From contig DIUN01000049.1 of assembly GCA_002423025.1 (NCBI GenBank), positions 34,874 to 98,873 on the forward strand: DNA of 64,000 bases. Reading direction: 5' to 3'. Shown piece by piece: positions 33,361 through 48,002 of the stretch. The DNA is from Sphingomonadales bacterium UBA6157 (GTDB lineage Bacteria > Pseudomonadota > Alphaproteobacteria > Sphingomonadales > Sphingomonadaceae). Both the position numbers and the translations under genes were made by a program. Each line of letters begins with the position of its first letter. Position 1 is the first letter of the stretch. The notes beneath the pieces are model-generated. The model was given only the letters and a program-made list of their open reading frames with translations, had not been told where the DNA came from and did no database searches.

Positions 33361-34776
33361 CTAGTCTCCGTCGCCCACCAGATTGCCGAGCCCGTGGCGG
33401 TGCAGCTTGGAGTATAGGCTCTGGCGTGAAAGCCCGAGGATTTCGGCCGCGGAGGCGCGGTTGTCGGACGTGTAGGTGAGGGCTGCCTCGATACACAACC
33501 GCTCGATCAGATCCGTAGATTCGCGGACGATCTCCTTCAAGGAGACGCGGCCAACCAACTCCGTCAGCTGCTCCACCGAGCGCGGCAGTTGACGATTGTC
33601 ATTGGTATCCGCGCGCACCTTGCTGGTGCGACGGATGCTGAAGCCGTGACGGCTTTCTCCGCCTTCCTCTGAGGTGACTGCGGAGACTTCCACATCTTCC
33701 TCATGGCCATCGGTGGCACGTACGATGGTGGCGAAATTACGTACTGCGCCATGTTCCTTGAGCTGTGCTGCCAGCAACCCGAGGTCGATGCCCGGCCGGC
33801 CGAGATAGCGCGCCAGCGGTTGGCCACGCACATCATCACGCCGTGCTTGCTGCACCAGATCAAGGAACAGACCGTTGCCGGCGAGAATATTAAGCGCGGC
33901 ATCTGTCAGCACAAAAGCGTCGGGCATTCGCTCCAGCACTTCCACCAGCGGTCGCTCGGCTACCACGTCCGTCATCGGTTCGAGCGGGCGCAGGCGGATG
34001 AGCAGATAGCTGCCGCGATCCTGCCGGAACATCGAGGCGGAGATCAGGCAAGCCTGTCCACCGGCCAGTCGAACCCTACCGGGGTGGCGTTGCTCGGCTG
34101 CGGCCACCGCACCAAGCAGTGCAACAGCGGCCTCGCGGTCATCATTGTGTACTAGTGTGGTGAAGGGCTGGCCCTCGACCATTTCGGTGCCAATGCCGGC
34201 CATGCGGCGCGCCGCCGGGTTGGCTTCTGTAATGCGGCGGGTCGCGGCGTCCACAACCACGATAGGCTCGTGCGCTGTATCAAAAAGCAGCCGGTAACGC
34301 GCCTCAAGCTGGCGCAGGCGCAGCGAGTCGCGTTCCATCGCCTGCTGGGCGCGAAGCAGCCTCTGCTGCAGTGCGGCCGCGGCCCGCATGTCCCGGCCCA
34401 CGGCAACGATGCGACCATCATCACCAGCCGGAAGCGCCAGATAACGAATCGGCAGGTCGCCTGATAACGAGGGATGGTTGACCTGACGCCAGCGCCCCGG
34501 GGCGCCGCCGCCATGCAGAAGTTCGTCGATCTTGTTACGGTTCTCAGCGAGCACCGTTTCGGCCCAGGGCCGGTTCAGCCAGTTCTCCAGGCCATGGTCA
34601 GCAAGGTCCTTGCTGCCCAGTGCGATGTCTCGCACCACGCCTTTGGAGTCGAGGATGAGGGTGACGTCGCTTGCGGCGGCGAGCGCCCGCACGGCGGCGT
34701 CTGAGGATAGCGTGCCAAGAGCGCTCAACGGCTCTCGCCGCGTCCGGTCATCAGCAGGGGAAGTCCGCGCGTCCAT
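33361..34776 (-). CDS. ppsR: Photosynthesis repressor PpsR/CrtJ
   Basis: Redox-responsive repressor of 471 residues. PAS-like segments run through residues 30-370 (for example YRLLFDTAHEPIVVVDAATRR around 161 and ERMPDAFVLTDAALNILAG around 282). The C-terminus is a Fis-type helix-turn-helix (NRASAAEILGLSRQSLYSKL). Cys243 and Cys428 correspond well to the redox cysteines 251 and 424 of Rhodobacter sphaeroides PpsR; Cys428 sits just before the DNA-binding helices. The predicted binding sites before bchG, bchF and bchI in this window are its expected targets. Confidence 0.95.
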   Translation of the reverse strand: MDARTSPADDRTRREPLSALGTLSSDAAVRALAAASDVTLILDSKGVVRDIALGSKDLADHGLENWLNRPWAETVLAENRNKIDELLHGGGAPGRWRQVNHPSLSGDLPIRYLALPAGDDGRIVAVGRDMRAAAALQQRLLRAQQAMERDSLRLRQLEARYRLLFDTAHEPIVVVDAATRRITEANPAARRMAGIGTEMVEGQPFTTLVHNDDREAAVALLGAVAAAEQRHPGRVRLAGGQACLISASMFRQDRGSYLLIRLRPLEPMTDVVAERPLVEVLERMPDAFVLTDAALNILAGNGLFLDLVQQARRDDVRGQPLARYLGRPGIDLGLLAAQLKEHGAVRNFATIVRATDGHEEDVEVSAVTSEEGGESRHGFSIRRTSKVRADTNDNRQLPRSVEQLTELVGRVSLKEIVRESTDLIERLCIEAALTYTSDNRASAAEILGLSRQSLYSKLHRHGLGNLVGDGD

Positions 34777-34847
34777 GACCGAAACAGCCAGTTCCTCTCT
34801 GCGCCGAGCGCAAGGACCGGCCGCCGGACAATCCGGAAGCAGGTCGT

Positions 34848-35753
34848 TTAGTTCCCCGATGCCGGAGTGGCCAGCACCGATTTATCAACAAGCCGCAATT
34901 TAAGTAGCAAATCCGCGATTTTTACGGCCTGCTGGCCATCAGCCGCGGTGCCATCGGCGCCCGCTTCATCAGCCAGTGACGGCGTATCGGTGAACACGCG
35001 GCCACCAACCATTACGATAATATCCGGATTGCGCGAGGCGCGGCGAACCGCAGCGATTGAGCTTGGCAGCGTCGCCAGATGGCGCTCGACACTCACGGTG
35101 AGGCCGACCAGATCAAAGCTGCGGCCGGCGACTAGAGCCACCAGCTCATCTTCGTCGAGTGCGGGGGCGCTCCACGTCTGCCAGCCGGCGCGGCGGAAAA
35201 ACTCTTCAACGATAAGCGCGCCAAGGCCGTGCTGTTCGCCTGGTGCCGGTGAGAACAACGCCCGTCGTTCGGCACCTTCCACCGGCGCAATGCCAGGGAT
35301 CAATGCGGAGAGCGCATGTACGATCTCTTGCAGACGCCAAAGGCCCATCGTCACATCGACAAAATCGCAGGCATCTTCATCCCACCAGGCGCCGAGGCGG
35401 CGGGCGGCCGGCGCCAGAAGATAGAGATAGATGCTCTCGACGCCGACACCGCCGTGCATCAGCGCTTCGACACGACCGAGCAGCGGCCCAACCTCCTCGG
35501 TCAGCGTGGCGGCGGCGAACTGATCGGCAAATTCGGCCGGAATTTCGGCACTGTTGGCGGGCGCGATGGCGGGCAACGCATCATTTTCGCGGTGCGCCAT
35601 GAGGAGGCGGGGAATAATATCGGCTTCTATAACGCGGGCGAGCGAATCCGGGCTGGCAGCCTCACGCGTCCGGAACGCGGCGCGCCGCGCACGGTCCCAT
35701 CCGCGACCGGCGGCGATTTTCGCCTCTGTTACGATTTCGAGCATCGTAGCCAT
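34848..35753 (-). CDS. aerR: Cobalamin-binding-type antirepressor AerR/PpaA
   Basis: Protein of about 301 residues. The C-terminal half has a B12-binding-like Rossmann fold (SFDLVGLTVSVERHLATLP, IIVMVGGRVFTDTP), with a His in SVERH that may ligate a corrinoid or heme. The N-terminal half is helical (LLGRVEALMHGGVGVESIYL, AARRLGAWWDEDACDFVDVT). This pattern and its place beside ppsR identify the AerR/PpaA family, which modulates PpsR in a light- and B12-dependent way. The ATG at 35753 is preceded by GGGGGA; one at 35786 is an alternative. Confidence 0.9.
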   Translation of the reverse strand: MATMLEIVTEAKIAAGRGWDRARRAAFRTREAASPDSLARVIEADIIPRLLMAHRENDALPAIAPANSAEIPAEFADQFAAATLTEEVGPLLGRVEALMHGGVGVESIYLYLLAPAARRLGAWWDEDACDFVDVTMGLWRLQEIVHALSALIPGIAPVEGAERRALFSPAPGEQHGLGALIVEEFFRRAGWQTWSAPALDEDELVALVAGRSFDLVGLTVSVERHLATLPSSIAAVRRASRNPDIIVMVGGRVFTDTPSLADEAGADGTAADGQQAVKIADLLLKLRLVDKSVLATPASGN

Positions 35754-35886
35754 CCCGTCCCCCAACGTGGTTTGATTTCCTCTCATCCAGGCCGACGAAG
35801 GCCAGGATGGAAAGTTTCCACACCACGACAGGCTAATCAACCGCTCCCTCGGCTGCGAGCCAATGAGTGTGCGCTGCGGCATGAGA

Positions 35887-35942
35887 TGTCAAACCTTTTT
35901 GACGTAAAGGCAGGTTGACACTCTGGGCTTGAATGATAGGTT
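35887..35942 (+). promoter_or_regulatory. aerR/bchF divergent region with PpsR-like boxes and bchF promoter
   Basis: TGTCAAACCTTTTTGACG (35887-35904) fits TGT-N12-ACA except for the last base and has symmetric TGTCAA/TTGACg arms. A second, CGT-N12-ACA, spans 35903-35920. Its end forms the -35 TTGACA (35915-35920), followed after 16 bases by -10 TAGGTT (35937-35942). Transcription would begin just before the bchF ribosome-binding site AGGAGA. The site could also control aerR leftward. The region 35754-35962 holds no other gene. Confidence 0.65.
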
Positions 35943-35962
35943 TCAGGTCAAGGAGAGACGGG

Positions 35963-37788
<1,826 letters not shown>

Positions 37789-37792
37789 GGCC

Positions 37793-39346
37793 ATGCAGCT
37801 GACCGTCTGGACCTATGAAGGCCCGCCGCATGTAGGGGCCATGCGCGTCGCCACGGCGATGACGGGGCTGCACTATGTGCTGCACGCGCCGCAGGGCGAC
37901 ACCTATGCCGATCTGCTGTTCACCATGATCGAGCGTCGCGGCAAGCGCCCGCCTGTTACCTACACCACCTTCCAGGCGCGCGATCTGGGTAAGGACACCG
38001 CTGAGCTGTTCCAGGCTTCGGCTCGGGATGCCTATGCCCGCTTCAAGCCAGAGGCGATCATCGTTGGCGCTTCCTGCACTGCTGAGCTGATCCAGGACGA
38101 TCCCGCCGGGCTGGCGCTCACCATGGGCCTCCCGTGCCCGGTTATCCCGCTTGATCTGCCAAGCTATTCCCACAAGGAAAACTGGGGCGCTGCGGAAACC
38201 TTCTACCAGATCGTCCGCAATCTTGCCGACAAGGGGCGCACTGCTCCGTCGAGGGAAGGTCGCCGGCCACGCGCCAACCTGCTAGGGCCAACAGCGCTTG
38301 GCTTCCGTCACCGGGATGACATTATCGAAGTCACCAAGCTGCTCGAAGGCCTGGGTGTCGATGTTCATGTCACGGCGCCGCTCGGTTCGAGCCCGTCCGA
38401 TATCGCCCGCCTTGGCGAGGCCGATTTCAATGTGCTGATGTACCCGGAAACTGGCCATGAAGCCGCGCGCTGGTTGGAAAAGACCTTTGGCCAGAAATAC
38501 ACGCGCACCGTGCCGATCGGCGTGGGCGCAACGCGCGAGTTCCTCGCTGAAGCCGCCGGTCTCGCCGGTGTGGACGCACCCGTCGATCCCGATGCCGGCC
38601 GCATGCCCTGGTGGTCCCGCTCTGTCGATTCGACTTACCTCACAGGCAAGCGCGTCTTCATTTTCGGCGATGCCAGCCACGCAGTTGCCGCCGCTCGTAT
38701 CGCGCGGGATGAGCTGGGCTTCGAAGTCGTCGGCCTCGGCTGCTATAATCGCGAATTTGCTCGTGACATCCGCGCTGCCGCCAAGCTCTATGGTGTCGAG
38801 CCGCTGATCACCGATGATTATCTTGAGGTCGAGGACGCCATCGCCGCTTCTGCCTGCGAGTTGGTGCTCGGCACCCAGATGGAGCGGCACATCGCCAAGC
38901 GTCTGCGCCTGCCATGCGCTGTCATTTCCGCCCCCGTGCATGTGCAGGATTTTCCGGCTCGCCACTCGCCGCAAATGGGTTTCGAGGGTGCCAATGTCAT
39001 TTTCGATACCTGGGTGCACCCGCTGGTGATGGGTCTCGAAGAGCATCTGCTCACGATGTTCCGGGATGATTTCGAGTTCTCCGATGCCAATGGCCCGTCG
39101 CACCTTGGCCATGGCAGCGCGCCGCTGGCCGGGCCGGCAGAGCATGTCGAGCCCGACGCGGTTCTGGTGATCGCCGCGCCGCAGCCGGAAGGCTGGCAAC
39201 CCGATGCCGAGCGCGAGCTGATGAAGATTCCGTTTTTTGTCCGCGGCAAGGCCAAGCGGAACACCGAGCGCTATGCCACTGAAAAGGGCGTCACCGCCAT
39301 CACAGTCGAGACGCTTTACGAGGCAAAGGCCCATTATGCGCGCTGA
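37793..39346 (+). CDS. bchB: Light-independent protochlorophyllide reductase subunit B
   Basis: BchB subunit of 517 residues: start [20 protein letters not shown] is typical and carries the Asp-free N-terminus followed by the cluster and substrate regions ([27 protein letters not shown]). The C-terminal domain (about 460-517) ends in [16 protein letters not shown]. With BchN it forms the catalytic heterotetramer. Its last 11 bases overlap bchH. Confidence 0.97.
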   Translation: MQLTVWTYEGPPHVGAMRVATAMTGLHYVLHAPQGDTYADLLFTMIERRGKRPPVTYTTFQARDLGKDTAELFQASARDAYARFKPEAIIVGASCTAELIQDDPAGLALTMGLPCPVIPLDLPSYSHKENWGAAETFYQIVRNLADKGRTAPSREGRRPRANLLGPTALGFRHRDDIIEVTKLLEGLGVDVHVTAPLGSSPSDIARLGEADFNVLMYPETGHEAARWLEKTFGQKYTRTVPIGVGATREFLAEAAGLAGVDAPVDPDAGRMPWWSRSVDSTYLTGKRVFIFGDASHAVAAARIARDELGFEVVGLGCYNREFARDIRAAAKLYGVEPLITDDYLEVEDAIAASACELVLGTQMERHIAKRLRLPCAVISAPVHVQDFPARHSPQMGFEGANVIFDTWVHPLVMGLEEHLLTMFRDDFEFSDANGPSHLGHGSAPLAGPAEHVEPDAVLVIAAPQPEGWQPDAERELMKIPFFVRGKAKRNTERYATEKGVTAITVETLYEAKAHYAR

Positions 39347-42300
39347 CACACCTCCGACATCCGGCGTCGCCGACCCCGCCGTGCGCGTCGTCATCATCAC
39401 GCTGGACAATCACCTGTCCGGCGCCGTGCAGCGGGCCCGGGCTCGCTTCGAGCGCGAGCAGCCGGGCGTCACCATCGCCTTCCACGCCGCCGCAGATTGG
39501 GACGTTCCGGGCCGGTTGGATGCTGCCCGCGCAGATATCGCCCGTGGCGACATCATCCTCACGACCATGATCTTCCTTGAGGACCAGATCCGCGCCATCA
39601 AGCCGGCGCTGGAGGCTCGCCGCGAAAGCTGCGACGCCATGGTCAACCTCATGTCTGCCAGCGAGATCGTCAAGCTGACTCGCATGGGCGATTATCGCAT
39701 GGACGCGCCGCCCAAGGGGCCGCTCGGCTGGCTCAAGAAGCTGCGTGGCTCCTCCAAGGCTGGCGCACCGAACAGCGGCGCTGCGCAGATGGCCGTGCTG
39801 CGGCGGCTGCCCAAGCTGCTGAAGTTCGTGCCTGGTACGGCGCAGGATGTGCGGGCGTATTTCCTGACGCTGCAGTATTGGCTGGCCGGCTCTGATGACA
39901 ATGCCTTCGCCATGGTGCGGGCGCTGGTCGATCGCTATGCCGCGGGGCCGCGTGCGGCGCTGAAGGGCAAGAACAAGGCCGAGAGCCCGCGTGAATATCC
40001 GGAAGTCGGTGTCTATCACCCGGACCTGCCTGACCGCATGGCCACCACTGCCGCTTTGCTGCCGCACCGTGCGGATGCGCTGGGCACCATCGGCGTGCTC
40101 ATGCTGCGCTCCTATGTGCTCGGCAAGGATGCCAACCACTATGATGGTGTGATCCGCGCGCTCGAAGCCAAAGGCCTGAACGTCATACCCGCCTTTGCCG
40201 GAGGTCTTGATTCGCGCCCCGCCATCGAGGCGCTGTTCATGCAGGACGGCAAGGCGATCGTCGATGCCGTGGTCAACCTCACCGGCTTCAGCCTTGTTGG
40301 CGGTCCGGCCTATAACGACGCCAAGGCGGCGGAGGAAATTCTCGCCCGCCTCGATCGCCCCTATATCGCCGCGCATCCGGTGGAGTTCCAGACGTTGCAG
40401 GGTTGGGGCGCCAACCGCCAGGGCCTGCTGCCGCTCGAATCGACCATCATGGTCGCCATTCCGGAGTTGGATGGCGGCACCACCCCGATGGTCTTCGGTG
40501 GCCGCTCGGATGGCTCAGACACGCCCTGCACCGGTTGCGACCGTGGCTGCACCTGGGCCACTACCGGTCAGGTTCGTGCGATGCAGAGCTGCCCGGAGCG
40601 CGCCGAGGCGCTTGCCGCCCGCATGGTAAAACTGGCGCTACTGCGCCGCACCGAAGAGGCCGAGCGCCGCATCGGCATCGTGCTGTTCAACTTCCCTCCC
40701 AACGGCGGCGCTGCCGGCACGGCGCAGTTCCTTGCGGTGTTCGAGTCGCTCCATGCCACGCTCAAGCGGCTGAAGAGCGAAGGCTATGATGTGGAAGTGC
40801 CGGCCAATGCCGATGCGGTGCGCGAGCGTGTGCTCGGCGGCAACGCTAATCGCCACGGCATGGAGGCCAATGTCCATGCCCGCGTCAGCGCCGAGACCAT
40901 CGTTTCGCGCGAGCCGTTCCTCAAGGAAATCGAGGCCGAATGGGGCCCGGCGCCAGGCAAGCTTCAATCCGATGGCCGCGACGTGTTCATCCTTGGGGCG
41001 CAGTTCGGCAATGTCTTCATCGGCATCCAGCCAGCGCTGGGCTATGAGGGCGATCCGATGCGGCTGCTGTTCGAGGGCCGCTTTGCTCCCACCCACGCCT
41101 TCATGGCCTTCTACCGCTGGCTGCGCGACGATTTCAACGCGCATGCCGTGCTGCACTTCGGCACCCATGGCAGCCTCGAGTTCATGCCGGGCAAGCAGAC
41201 AGGGCTCACCGCCAGATGCTGGCCTGAGCGGCTTATCGGCGATCTGCCGAACATTTATCTCTACGCCGCCAACAATCCTTCAGAGGGCGTGCTTGCCAAG
41301 CGCCGCTCGGCCGCGACGCTGGTCTCCTACCTCACTCCAGCGTTGACCAATTCTGGCGTTTACAAGGGCTTGGCGGACTTGAAGGCGTCAGTTGATCGCT
41401 GGCGCGGCGCCGAGCCGGGCAGCGACGAACTGGCGCCGCTTGCCGAGATCATCGCAGAACAGGCCGCAGCACTCGACCTCGATGGCGATGATATTCCCGC
41501 GCTCGCCGCCAAGCTCTACGAAATCGAGCGCGCACTGATCCCACAGGGCCTGCACGTTGCGGGCCAGGCTGCGACCTGGGAGGAGCGCCGCGACATGCTC
41601 GTCGCTGTCGCAGGAGCCCGCGGCGAAAGCCTCTCCGATGCGATCATCGATGGTCTGCTCGCCGGCACCCGCACCCCTGCAAGTCCTTTGGAAAAGGAAC
41701 TCGCTGCTCTCAACACAGCGCTGGCGAGCAATGGTGAACTCGATGGCCTGATGGCGGCGCTTTCGGGTCGCTACATCCGCCCGGTGGCCGGTGGCGACAT
41801 CCTGCGCGATGCGGAGATCCTGCCGACCGGTCGCAACATCCATGGCTTCGATCCCTTCCGCTTGCCGAGCGCATATGCTGTCAAGGACGGCGCCGCCCAG
41901 GCTGAGAAGCTACTCGAGCGCAGCCTCGAGGACAGTGGCCATCTGCCCGAAACCGTGGCGATGGTGCTGTGGGGCACGGACAACCTCAAGAGCGAAGGTG
42001 CCCAGCTGGCGCAGGCTTTGGCCCTCATCGGTGCCCGGCCGCGCTTTGACAGCTACAACCGCCTCGCCGGAGCCGAGCTGATCTCGCTGGAAGAGCTGGG
42101 CCGACCGCGGATCGACGTGGTGGTGACGCTTTCGGGCGTGTTTCGCGACCTGCTGCCGCTGCAGACCCGCATGCTTGCCGAAGCCGCCTTGCTTGCGGCG
42201 CAGGCCGACGAGCCGGTGGCGATGAATTTTGTGCGCAAGCACAGCCTGATGCACCAGGGCGAGCATGGCTGCGACATGGAAACGGCCAGCCTGCGCGTCT

Positions 42301-43022
42301 TCAGCAATGCCGAAGGAGCTTATGGCGCCAACGTCAACCTGCTCATCGACAGCAGCGGCTGGACCGACCCCAATGAACTGGCCGACTGCTTTGAAAAGCA
42401 GAAGGGCTATGCCTATGGCGTAAAGGGCCAGCCGATGCGCCAGGCGAGCATCCTGTCCTCGGCGCTCAAGACCGTCGATTGTGCCTATCAGAACCTCGAG
42501 AGCGTCGAACTCGGCATCACCACCATCGATCAATATGTCGATGCGCTGGGCGGTATCAGCCGCGCCGTGACGCGCGCCAAGGGCGAGGCCGCGCCGGTCT
42601 ACATCGGGGACCAGACGCAGGGTGCCGGCAAGGTCCGTAGCCTGCAGGAGCAGGTGGCACTGGAAACACGGACCCGCATCCTCAATCCGGTGTGGACGGA
42701 AGGCCAGCTGCGGCACGGCTACGAGGGCGTCCGTCAAATCGAAGCGCAGGTGACGACGACCATGGGCTGGTCCGCAACCACCGGCGAAGTTGATCCCTGG
42801 GTCTACCAGCGCATCACGGAGACCTACATCCTCGATGAAGCTATGCGTGACCGGATTGCGCAGATGAACCCGCGCGCTGCGGCCAAGGTCGCCAACCGGC
42901 TGATCGAAGCCAGCGATCGCAAATATTGGTCCCCGGACCCTGAAACACTCGCGGCCCTCTACGCCGCATCCGATGCCATCGAGGACGCTCTCGAAGGCAT
43001 TTCGCAACCACAGGCGGCTTGA
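39336..43022 (+). CDS. bchH: Magnesium chelatase subunit H
   Basis: Porphyrin-binding subunit of 1228 residues that inserts Mg into protoporphyrin IX with BchI and BchD. Recognised by [55 protein letters not shown] and the closing region with [15 protein letters not shown]. The ATG at 39336 lies inside bchB; a frame open further upstream gives residues outside the family. Usual length. BchI and BchD are encoded about 12.7 kb downstream. Confidence 0.97.
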   Translation: MRADTPPTSGVADPAVRVVIITLDNHLSGAVQRARARFEREQPGVTIAFHAAADWDVPGRLDAARADIARGDIILTTMIFLEDQIRAIKPALEARRESCDAMVNLMSASEIVKLTRMGDYRMDAPPKGPLGWLKKLRGSSKAGAPNSGAAQMAVLRRLPKLLKFVPGTAQDVRAYFLTLQYWLAGSDDNAFAMVRALVDRYAAGPRAALKGKNKAESPREYPEVGVYHPDLPDRMATTAALLPHRADALGTIGVLMLRSYVLGKDANHYDGVIRALEAKGLNVIPAFAGGLDSRPAIEALFMQDGKAIVDAVVNLTGFSLVGGPAYNDAKAAEEILARLDRPYIAAHPVEFQTLQGWGANRQGLLPLESTIMVAIPELDGGTTPMVFGGRSDGSDTPCTGCDRGCTWATTGQVRAMQSCPERAEALAARMVKLALLRRTEEAERRIGIVLFNFPPNGGAAGTAQFLAVFESLHATLKRLKSEGYDVEVPANADAVRERVLGGNANRHGMEANVHARVSAETIVSREPFLKEIEAEWGPAPGKLQSDGRDVFILGAQFGNVFIGIQPALGYEGDPMRLLFEGRFAPTHAFMAFYRWLRDDFNAHAVLHFGTHGSLEFMPGKQTGLTARCWPERLIGDLPNIYLYAANNPSEGVLAKRRSAATLVSYLTPALTNSGVYKGLADLKASVDRWRGAEPGSDELAPLAEIIAEQAAALDLDGDDIPALAAKLYEIERALIPQGLHVAGQAATWEERRDMLVAVAGARGESLSDAIIDGLLAGTRTPASPLEKELAALNTALASNGELDGLMAALSGRYIRPVAGGDILRDAEILPTGRNIHGFDPFRLPSAYAVKDGAAQAEKLLERSLEDSGHLPETVAMVLWGTDNLKSEGAQLAQALALIGARPRFDSYNRLAGAELISLEELGRPRIDVVVTLSGVFRDLLPLQTRMLAEAALLAAQADEPVAMNFVRKHSLMHQGEHGCDMETASLRVFSNAEGAYGANVNLLIDSSGWTDPNELADCFEKQKGYAYGVKGQPMRQASILSSALKTVDCAYQNLESVELGITTIDQYVDALGGISRAVTRAKGEAAPVYIGDQTQGAGKVRSLQEQVALETRTRILNPVWTEGQLRHGYEGVRQIEAQVTTTMGWSATTGEVDPWVYQRITETYILDEAMRDRIAQMNPRAAAKVANRLIEASDRKYWSPDPETLAALYAASDAIEDALEGISQPQAA

Positions 43023-44643
<1,621 letters not shown>

Positions 44644-44647
<4 letters not shown>

Positions 44648-46074
44648 GCCAGCCGCGGCTCTCGCGTGGCGCAAAGCTCTGGGCCCGTATGGGCACGGAG
44701 TTCCTGCCATTTGCGGATGCTGCCACAACGGAGCTGCCACTTCGCCGCCTGCTCCGCCTCTCGCTGTTCCAGGTGTCTGTCGGCCTTGCCATGGTGCTTC
44801 TCAACGCGACGCTGAACCGCGTGATGATCGTTGAGCTCGGCATCTCCGCCACTCTCGTTGCGGTCATGGTGGCGCTGCCGCTTCTGTTCGCGCCGCTGCG
44901 CGCCCTGATCGGCCACAAATCCGATAATCACACCTCTATCCTCGGCTGGAAGCGAGTGCCTTATATCTGGATGGGCACGATGCTGCAGTTCGCCGGCCTC
45001 GCCATCATGCCGTTCGCGATTCTGGTGATGACCGGCAATGGCCTCCAAGGCCCGCTGGCCGGCGAGATCTTCGGGGCTATGGCATTCGTGATGGTCGGCG
45101 CCGGCGTGGCGATAACCCAGACGGCGGGTCTTGCGTTGGCCAATGATCTGGCACCGGCCGAGGTTCGTCCGCGTGTCGTCTCGTTGCTTTATGTCATGCT
45201 GCTTATCGGGATGTTTTTCAGTTCGGTTGTGCTCGGGCAGCTGCTGGTCGATTTCTCCGAGACACGCCTGGTCGGTGTCATCCAGGGCACCGCCATCGTC
45301 ACCGTGGTGCTCAACACCATCGCGCTTTGGAAGCAGGAAGCCCGGGTGCCCGGCGGCACCCGCCCTGCCGCCGATGCGCCGGATTTCAGTGCCAGTTGGT
45401 CCGGCTTCACAGCTGATCGCAAGGTGCGCCGGCTGCTGGCAGCAGTCGGCCTCGGCGCGGCCGGCTTTGGCATGCAGGATATCTTGCTGGAGCCATATGG
45501 TGGCCAGGTCCTCGGCCTGAGTGTTGGTGCCACCACCGGGCTCACGGCCCTGTCCTCCGCCGGAACGCTTATCGGACTGGCGCTTGCCGCACGGGCTTTG
45601 GGCCGCGGTTACGATCCCACGCGCATCGCCGGGCTGGGCGCGCTTGCCGGCATTATGGCGTTTGCCATGGTGGTGTTCTCGGCGCCGCTGGCCTCGGTTG
45701 AACTGTTCGGTCTCGGCGCCACCTGCATCGGCTTTGGCAACGGGCTCTTCGCCGTCTGCACGCTCACCGCAGCGATGGACCTTGCCCGCAACGGCAATTC
45801 CGGTTTGGCACTGGGTGCTTGGGGCGCGGTGCAGGCCTCGGCCGCTGGTCTCGGCATTCTGGTGTCTGGCGCCATTCGTGATGGCATCGGCAGCCTCGCC
45901 ATGGCTGGGGAACTTGGTCCCGGCCTTGTCAGCCCGGCTACGGGTTATTCCATGGTGTGGCACTTTGAAATTGCGCTATTGTTCATGAGCCTGATCGCCC
46001 TCGGCCCGCTGGCGCGGCGGACCCCGGACGTTACAAACCGCGCCCGTTTCGGTCTCACCGAATTCCCAACCTGA
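44644..46074 (+). CDS. lhaA: Light-harvesting 1 assembly protein LhaA (PucC family)
   Basis: Twelve-helix BCD-family MFS protein of 476 residues needed for LH1 assembly. Marks are VGLAMVLLNATLNRVMIVEL, LGWKRVPYIWMGTMLQF and GMQDILLEPYGGQVLGLSV. The position between bchM and puhA is the standard lhaA place. The protein is a paralogue of the PucC-family product encoded between bchG and bchP. Confidence 0.95.
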
Positions 46075-46087
46075 GGGGGAGAAAGCA

Positions 46088-46852
46088 ATGTCCAACGTTC
46101 ATCTGGTAGGCGGCCTCGATATCGCCGAGCTGAGCTTCTACCTGTTCTTCGGCTTCTTCATCTGCCTCGTCTGGTATCTGAACCGGGAGAGCCGTCGCGA
46201 GGGCTTCCCGCTCGAGCATGACATCACCGGCCACCGCGATCTTGATGTCGCGCGGCTGGGTGACATGCCGAAGAAGTCCTTCAAGCTGCCGCACGGCAAT
46301 GGCACCGTATATCAGCCGACAGGCGAGCGTGATGCGATGCCCGCCAACGTTCTGCCACGCGCCCACTCAGGCTCGCCTCTCGATGTCGTCGGGGACCCGT
46401 TGAGCTCCGGCGTCGGTCCCGCTGCTTATGCGTTGCGTGCGGACCGGCCTGATGTCGATATGTTTGGTCGGCCCCGCATTGTGCCGATGCGTGTTGCCGA
46501 GCACATCACTGTCGAGGGCCGTGATGTCGATCCGCGCGGCCTGCCTGTCACCGGGCTGGATGGCGCTGTTGCCGGCACCGTGCGCGACATTTGGGTGGAC
46601 CGTTCCGAGCATGTCATCCGCTATATCGATGTGGCGCTGAACAGCGGCGGCACGGCCACTGTGCCGATGCCGATGGTGCGGATCAGCCGCCGCGAAGTGA
46701 ATTGCGATGCCGTTACGGCGGCGCAGTTCGCTGGCTGCCCGCAGCTTGCCTCCGCCGAGCAGATCACCCTGCTTGAGGAAGAGAAAGTCTCGGCCTATTT
46801 TGGTGCTGGCTATCTCTGGGCAACGCCGGAGCGTTCGGAGCCGCTTCTGTGA
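46088..46852 (+). CDS. puhA: Photosynthetic reaction centre subunit H
   Basis: H subunit of 254 residues, capping the L/M core on the cytoplasmic side. One N-terminal helix in LDIAELSFYLFFGFFICLVWYL, then the PRC-barrel domain with VAEHITVEGRDVDPRGLPV and AGTVRDIWVDRSEHVIRYIDV. GGGGGAGAAAG precedes the ATG. The L and M subunit genes (puf operon) are outside the window. Overlaps puhB by 4 bases. Confidence 0.97.
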   Translation: MSNVHLVGGLDIAELSFYLFFGFFICLVWYLNRESRREGFPLEHDITGHRDLDVARLGDMPKKSFKLPHGNGTVYQPTGERDAMPANVLPRAHSGSPLDVVGDPLSSGVGPAAYALRADRPDVDMFGRPRIVPMRVAEHITVEGRDVDPRGLPVTGLDGAVAGTVRDIWVDRSEHVIRYIDVALNSGGTATVPMPMVRISRREVNCDAVTAAQFAGCPQLASAEQITLLEEEKVSAYFGAGYLWATPERSEPLL

Positions 46853-47475
46853 GCATGGAGTATGAGATCGAGCCCATTCCCGGGCTTCCTGGCAAGCTCC
46901 CGCTGGGCGAAGAGATCATCTGGCAGGGTTCGCCACATTGGCGCAGCTTCGCCCGCAGCGTGTTCCATACGCGTCTCGTTGCCGGCTGGTTCGTGTTTGT
47001 GGCGTCGCTGGCCTTTGTGGCTGGCGGCACCGGTCTCACCGGCGCCCTCATCACCATGGGCGTCGCAACGCTTGGCCTGGCTTTGCTGTTTGGACTTGCC
47101 TGGTCGGCTGCCCGTTCCACGATCTATACGTTGACCAATCGCCGCATCGTCATGCGCTTTGGCACGGCATTGCCAAAGTGCGTGAACCTGCCGCTCTCGC
47201 GCATCGGCACGGCAGACGCTCGGCCGGCGGGTGATGGCCATGTTGATATCGTGATGCGCACCACCGAGCGTTTCCCGCTCGCCTGGCTGCAGATGTGGCC
47301 GCATGTTCGCCCCTGGAAGGTGGCCTCGCCCGAGCCGATGCTCCGCGCCGTGCCGGAAAGCTTTGTCGCCACACTGGCCAGCGCCCTTGCCAAGGCTGAT
47401 CCGGCGATGCACCTTCCGCAGGATGAGAAGGCGCCGGCGGCCAGCCGCACGGAGCCCTTGGGGGTGGCGGCATGA
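46849..47475 (+). CDS. puhB: Photosynthetic complex assembly protein PuhB
   Basis: Membrane protein of 208 residues with a PH-like (bPH2) domain. EYEIEPIPGLPGKLPLGEEI is the characteristic start and WQGSPHWRSFARSVFHTR the following motif; two helices (about 44-82), then STIYTLTNRRIVMRFG. The GTG start overlaps the puhA stop (GTGA). PuhB aids reaction-centre assembly. Confidence 0.95.
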   Translation: MSMEYEIEPIPGLPGKLPLGEEIIWQGSPHWRSFARSVFHTRLVAGWFVFVASLAFVAGGTGLTGALITMGVATLGLALLFGLAWSAARSTIYTLTNRRIVMRFGTALPKCVNLPLSRIGTADARPAGDGHVDIVMRTTERFPLAWLQMWPHVRPWKVASPEPMLRAVPESFVATLASALAKADPAMHLPQDEKAPAASRTEPLGVAA

Positions 47476-48002
47476 GTGACTTCAAGAACGAGAAGTTCCC
47501 GGTTGGTGCGCTTTACGGCGCTGCGGGGCTGATCGGCTTTGCGCTCATTATGGTGTTCGGCGTCCGCGGCGGTGTCTTGCCGGCGCGCGAGACGGCGCCG
47601 CAGGCCCGCGAGCGGGCGCAGGTGGCCGTCATCGCCAGCCGGGATTTTCGCTTTTCGGACCGGGCGGACGGCGCGCTTGTTGCCACTGATACCAGCGATA
47701 ACAGTGTCGCCATGATCATGGAGCCCGGCTCCAACAGCGGCTTCATCCGCGGCGTCATGCGCGGCCTGATGCGGGAGCGCATGCTCAAGGAGAGCCAGCG
47801 CGATGCCCCCGTCACGGTCACGCAATGGGCCAATGGCGCGCTGACGCTGAAGGACACCGCCACGGGCCGCATCATCGAACTTGGCAGCTTCGGTTCTGAC
47901 AATCGCAAGTCGTTCGCCAAGCTGCTCGAAGCCCGGGACACATTGATCGTCAAGACTGACCCGAATGGCCCCGGCGGCTTTTTTGGCGCGGGCCCGGCCT
48001 GA
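47472..48002 (+). CDS. puhC: Photosynthetic complex assembly protein PuhC
   Basis: Protein of 176 residues with one membrane helix (about 15-33) and a periplasmic domain. The segment LRFSD-like here reads SRDFRFSDRADGALVATD, and VTQWANGALTLKDTATGRII matches the family. PuhC supports assembly of the RC-LH1 complex. Overlaps puhB by 4 bases and the next gene by one base. Confidence 0.92.
   Translation: MSDFKNEKFPVGALYGAAGLIGFALIMVFGVRGGVLPARETAPQARERAQVAVIASRDFRFSDRADGALVATDTSDNSVAMIMEPGSNSGFIRGVMRGLMRERMLKESQRDAPVTVTQWANGALTLKDTATGRIIELGSFGSDNRKSFAKLLEARDTLIVKTDPNGPGGFFGAGPA

Noticed and set aside
34777..34847. PpsR site for autoregulation between aerR and ppsR
   Set aside because: No TGT-N12-ACA match is present in this 71-base gap.
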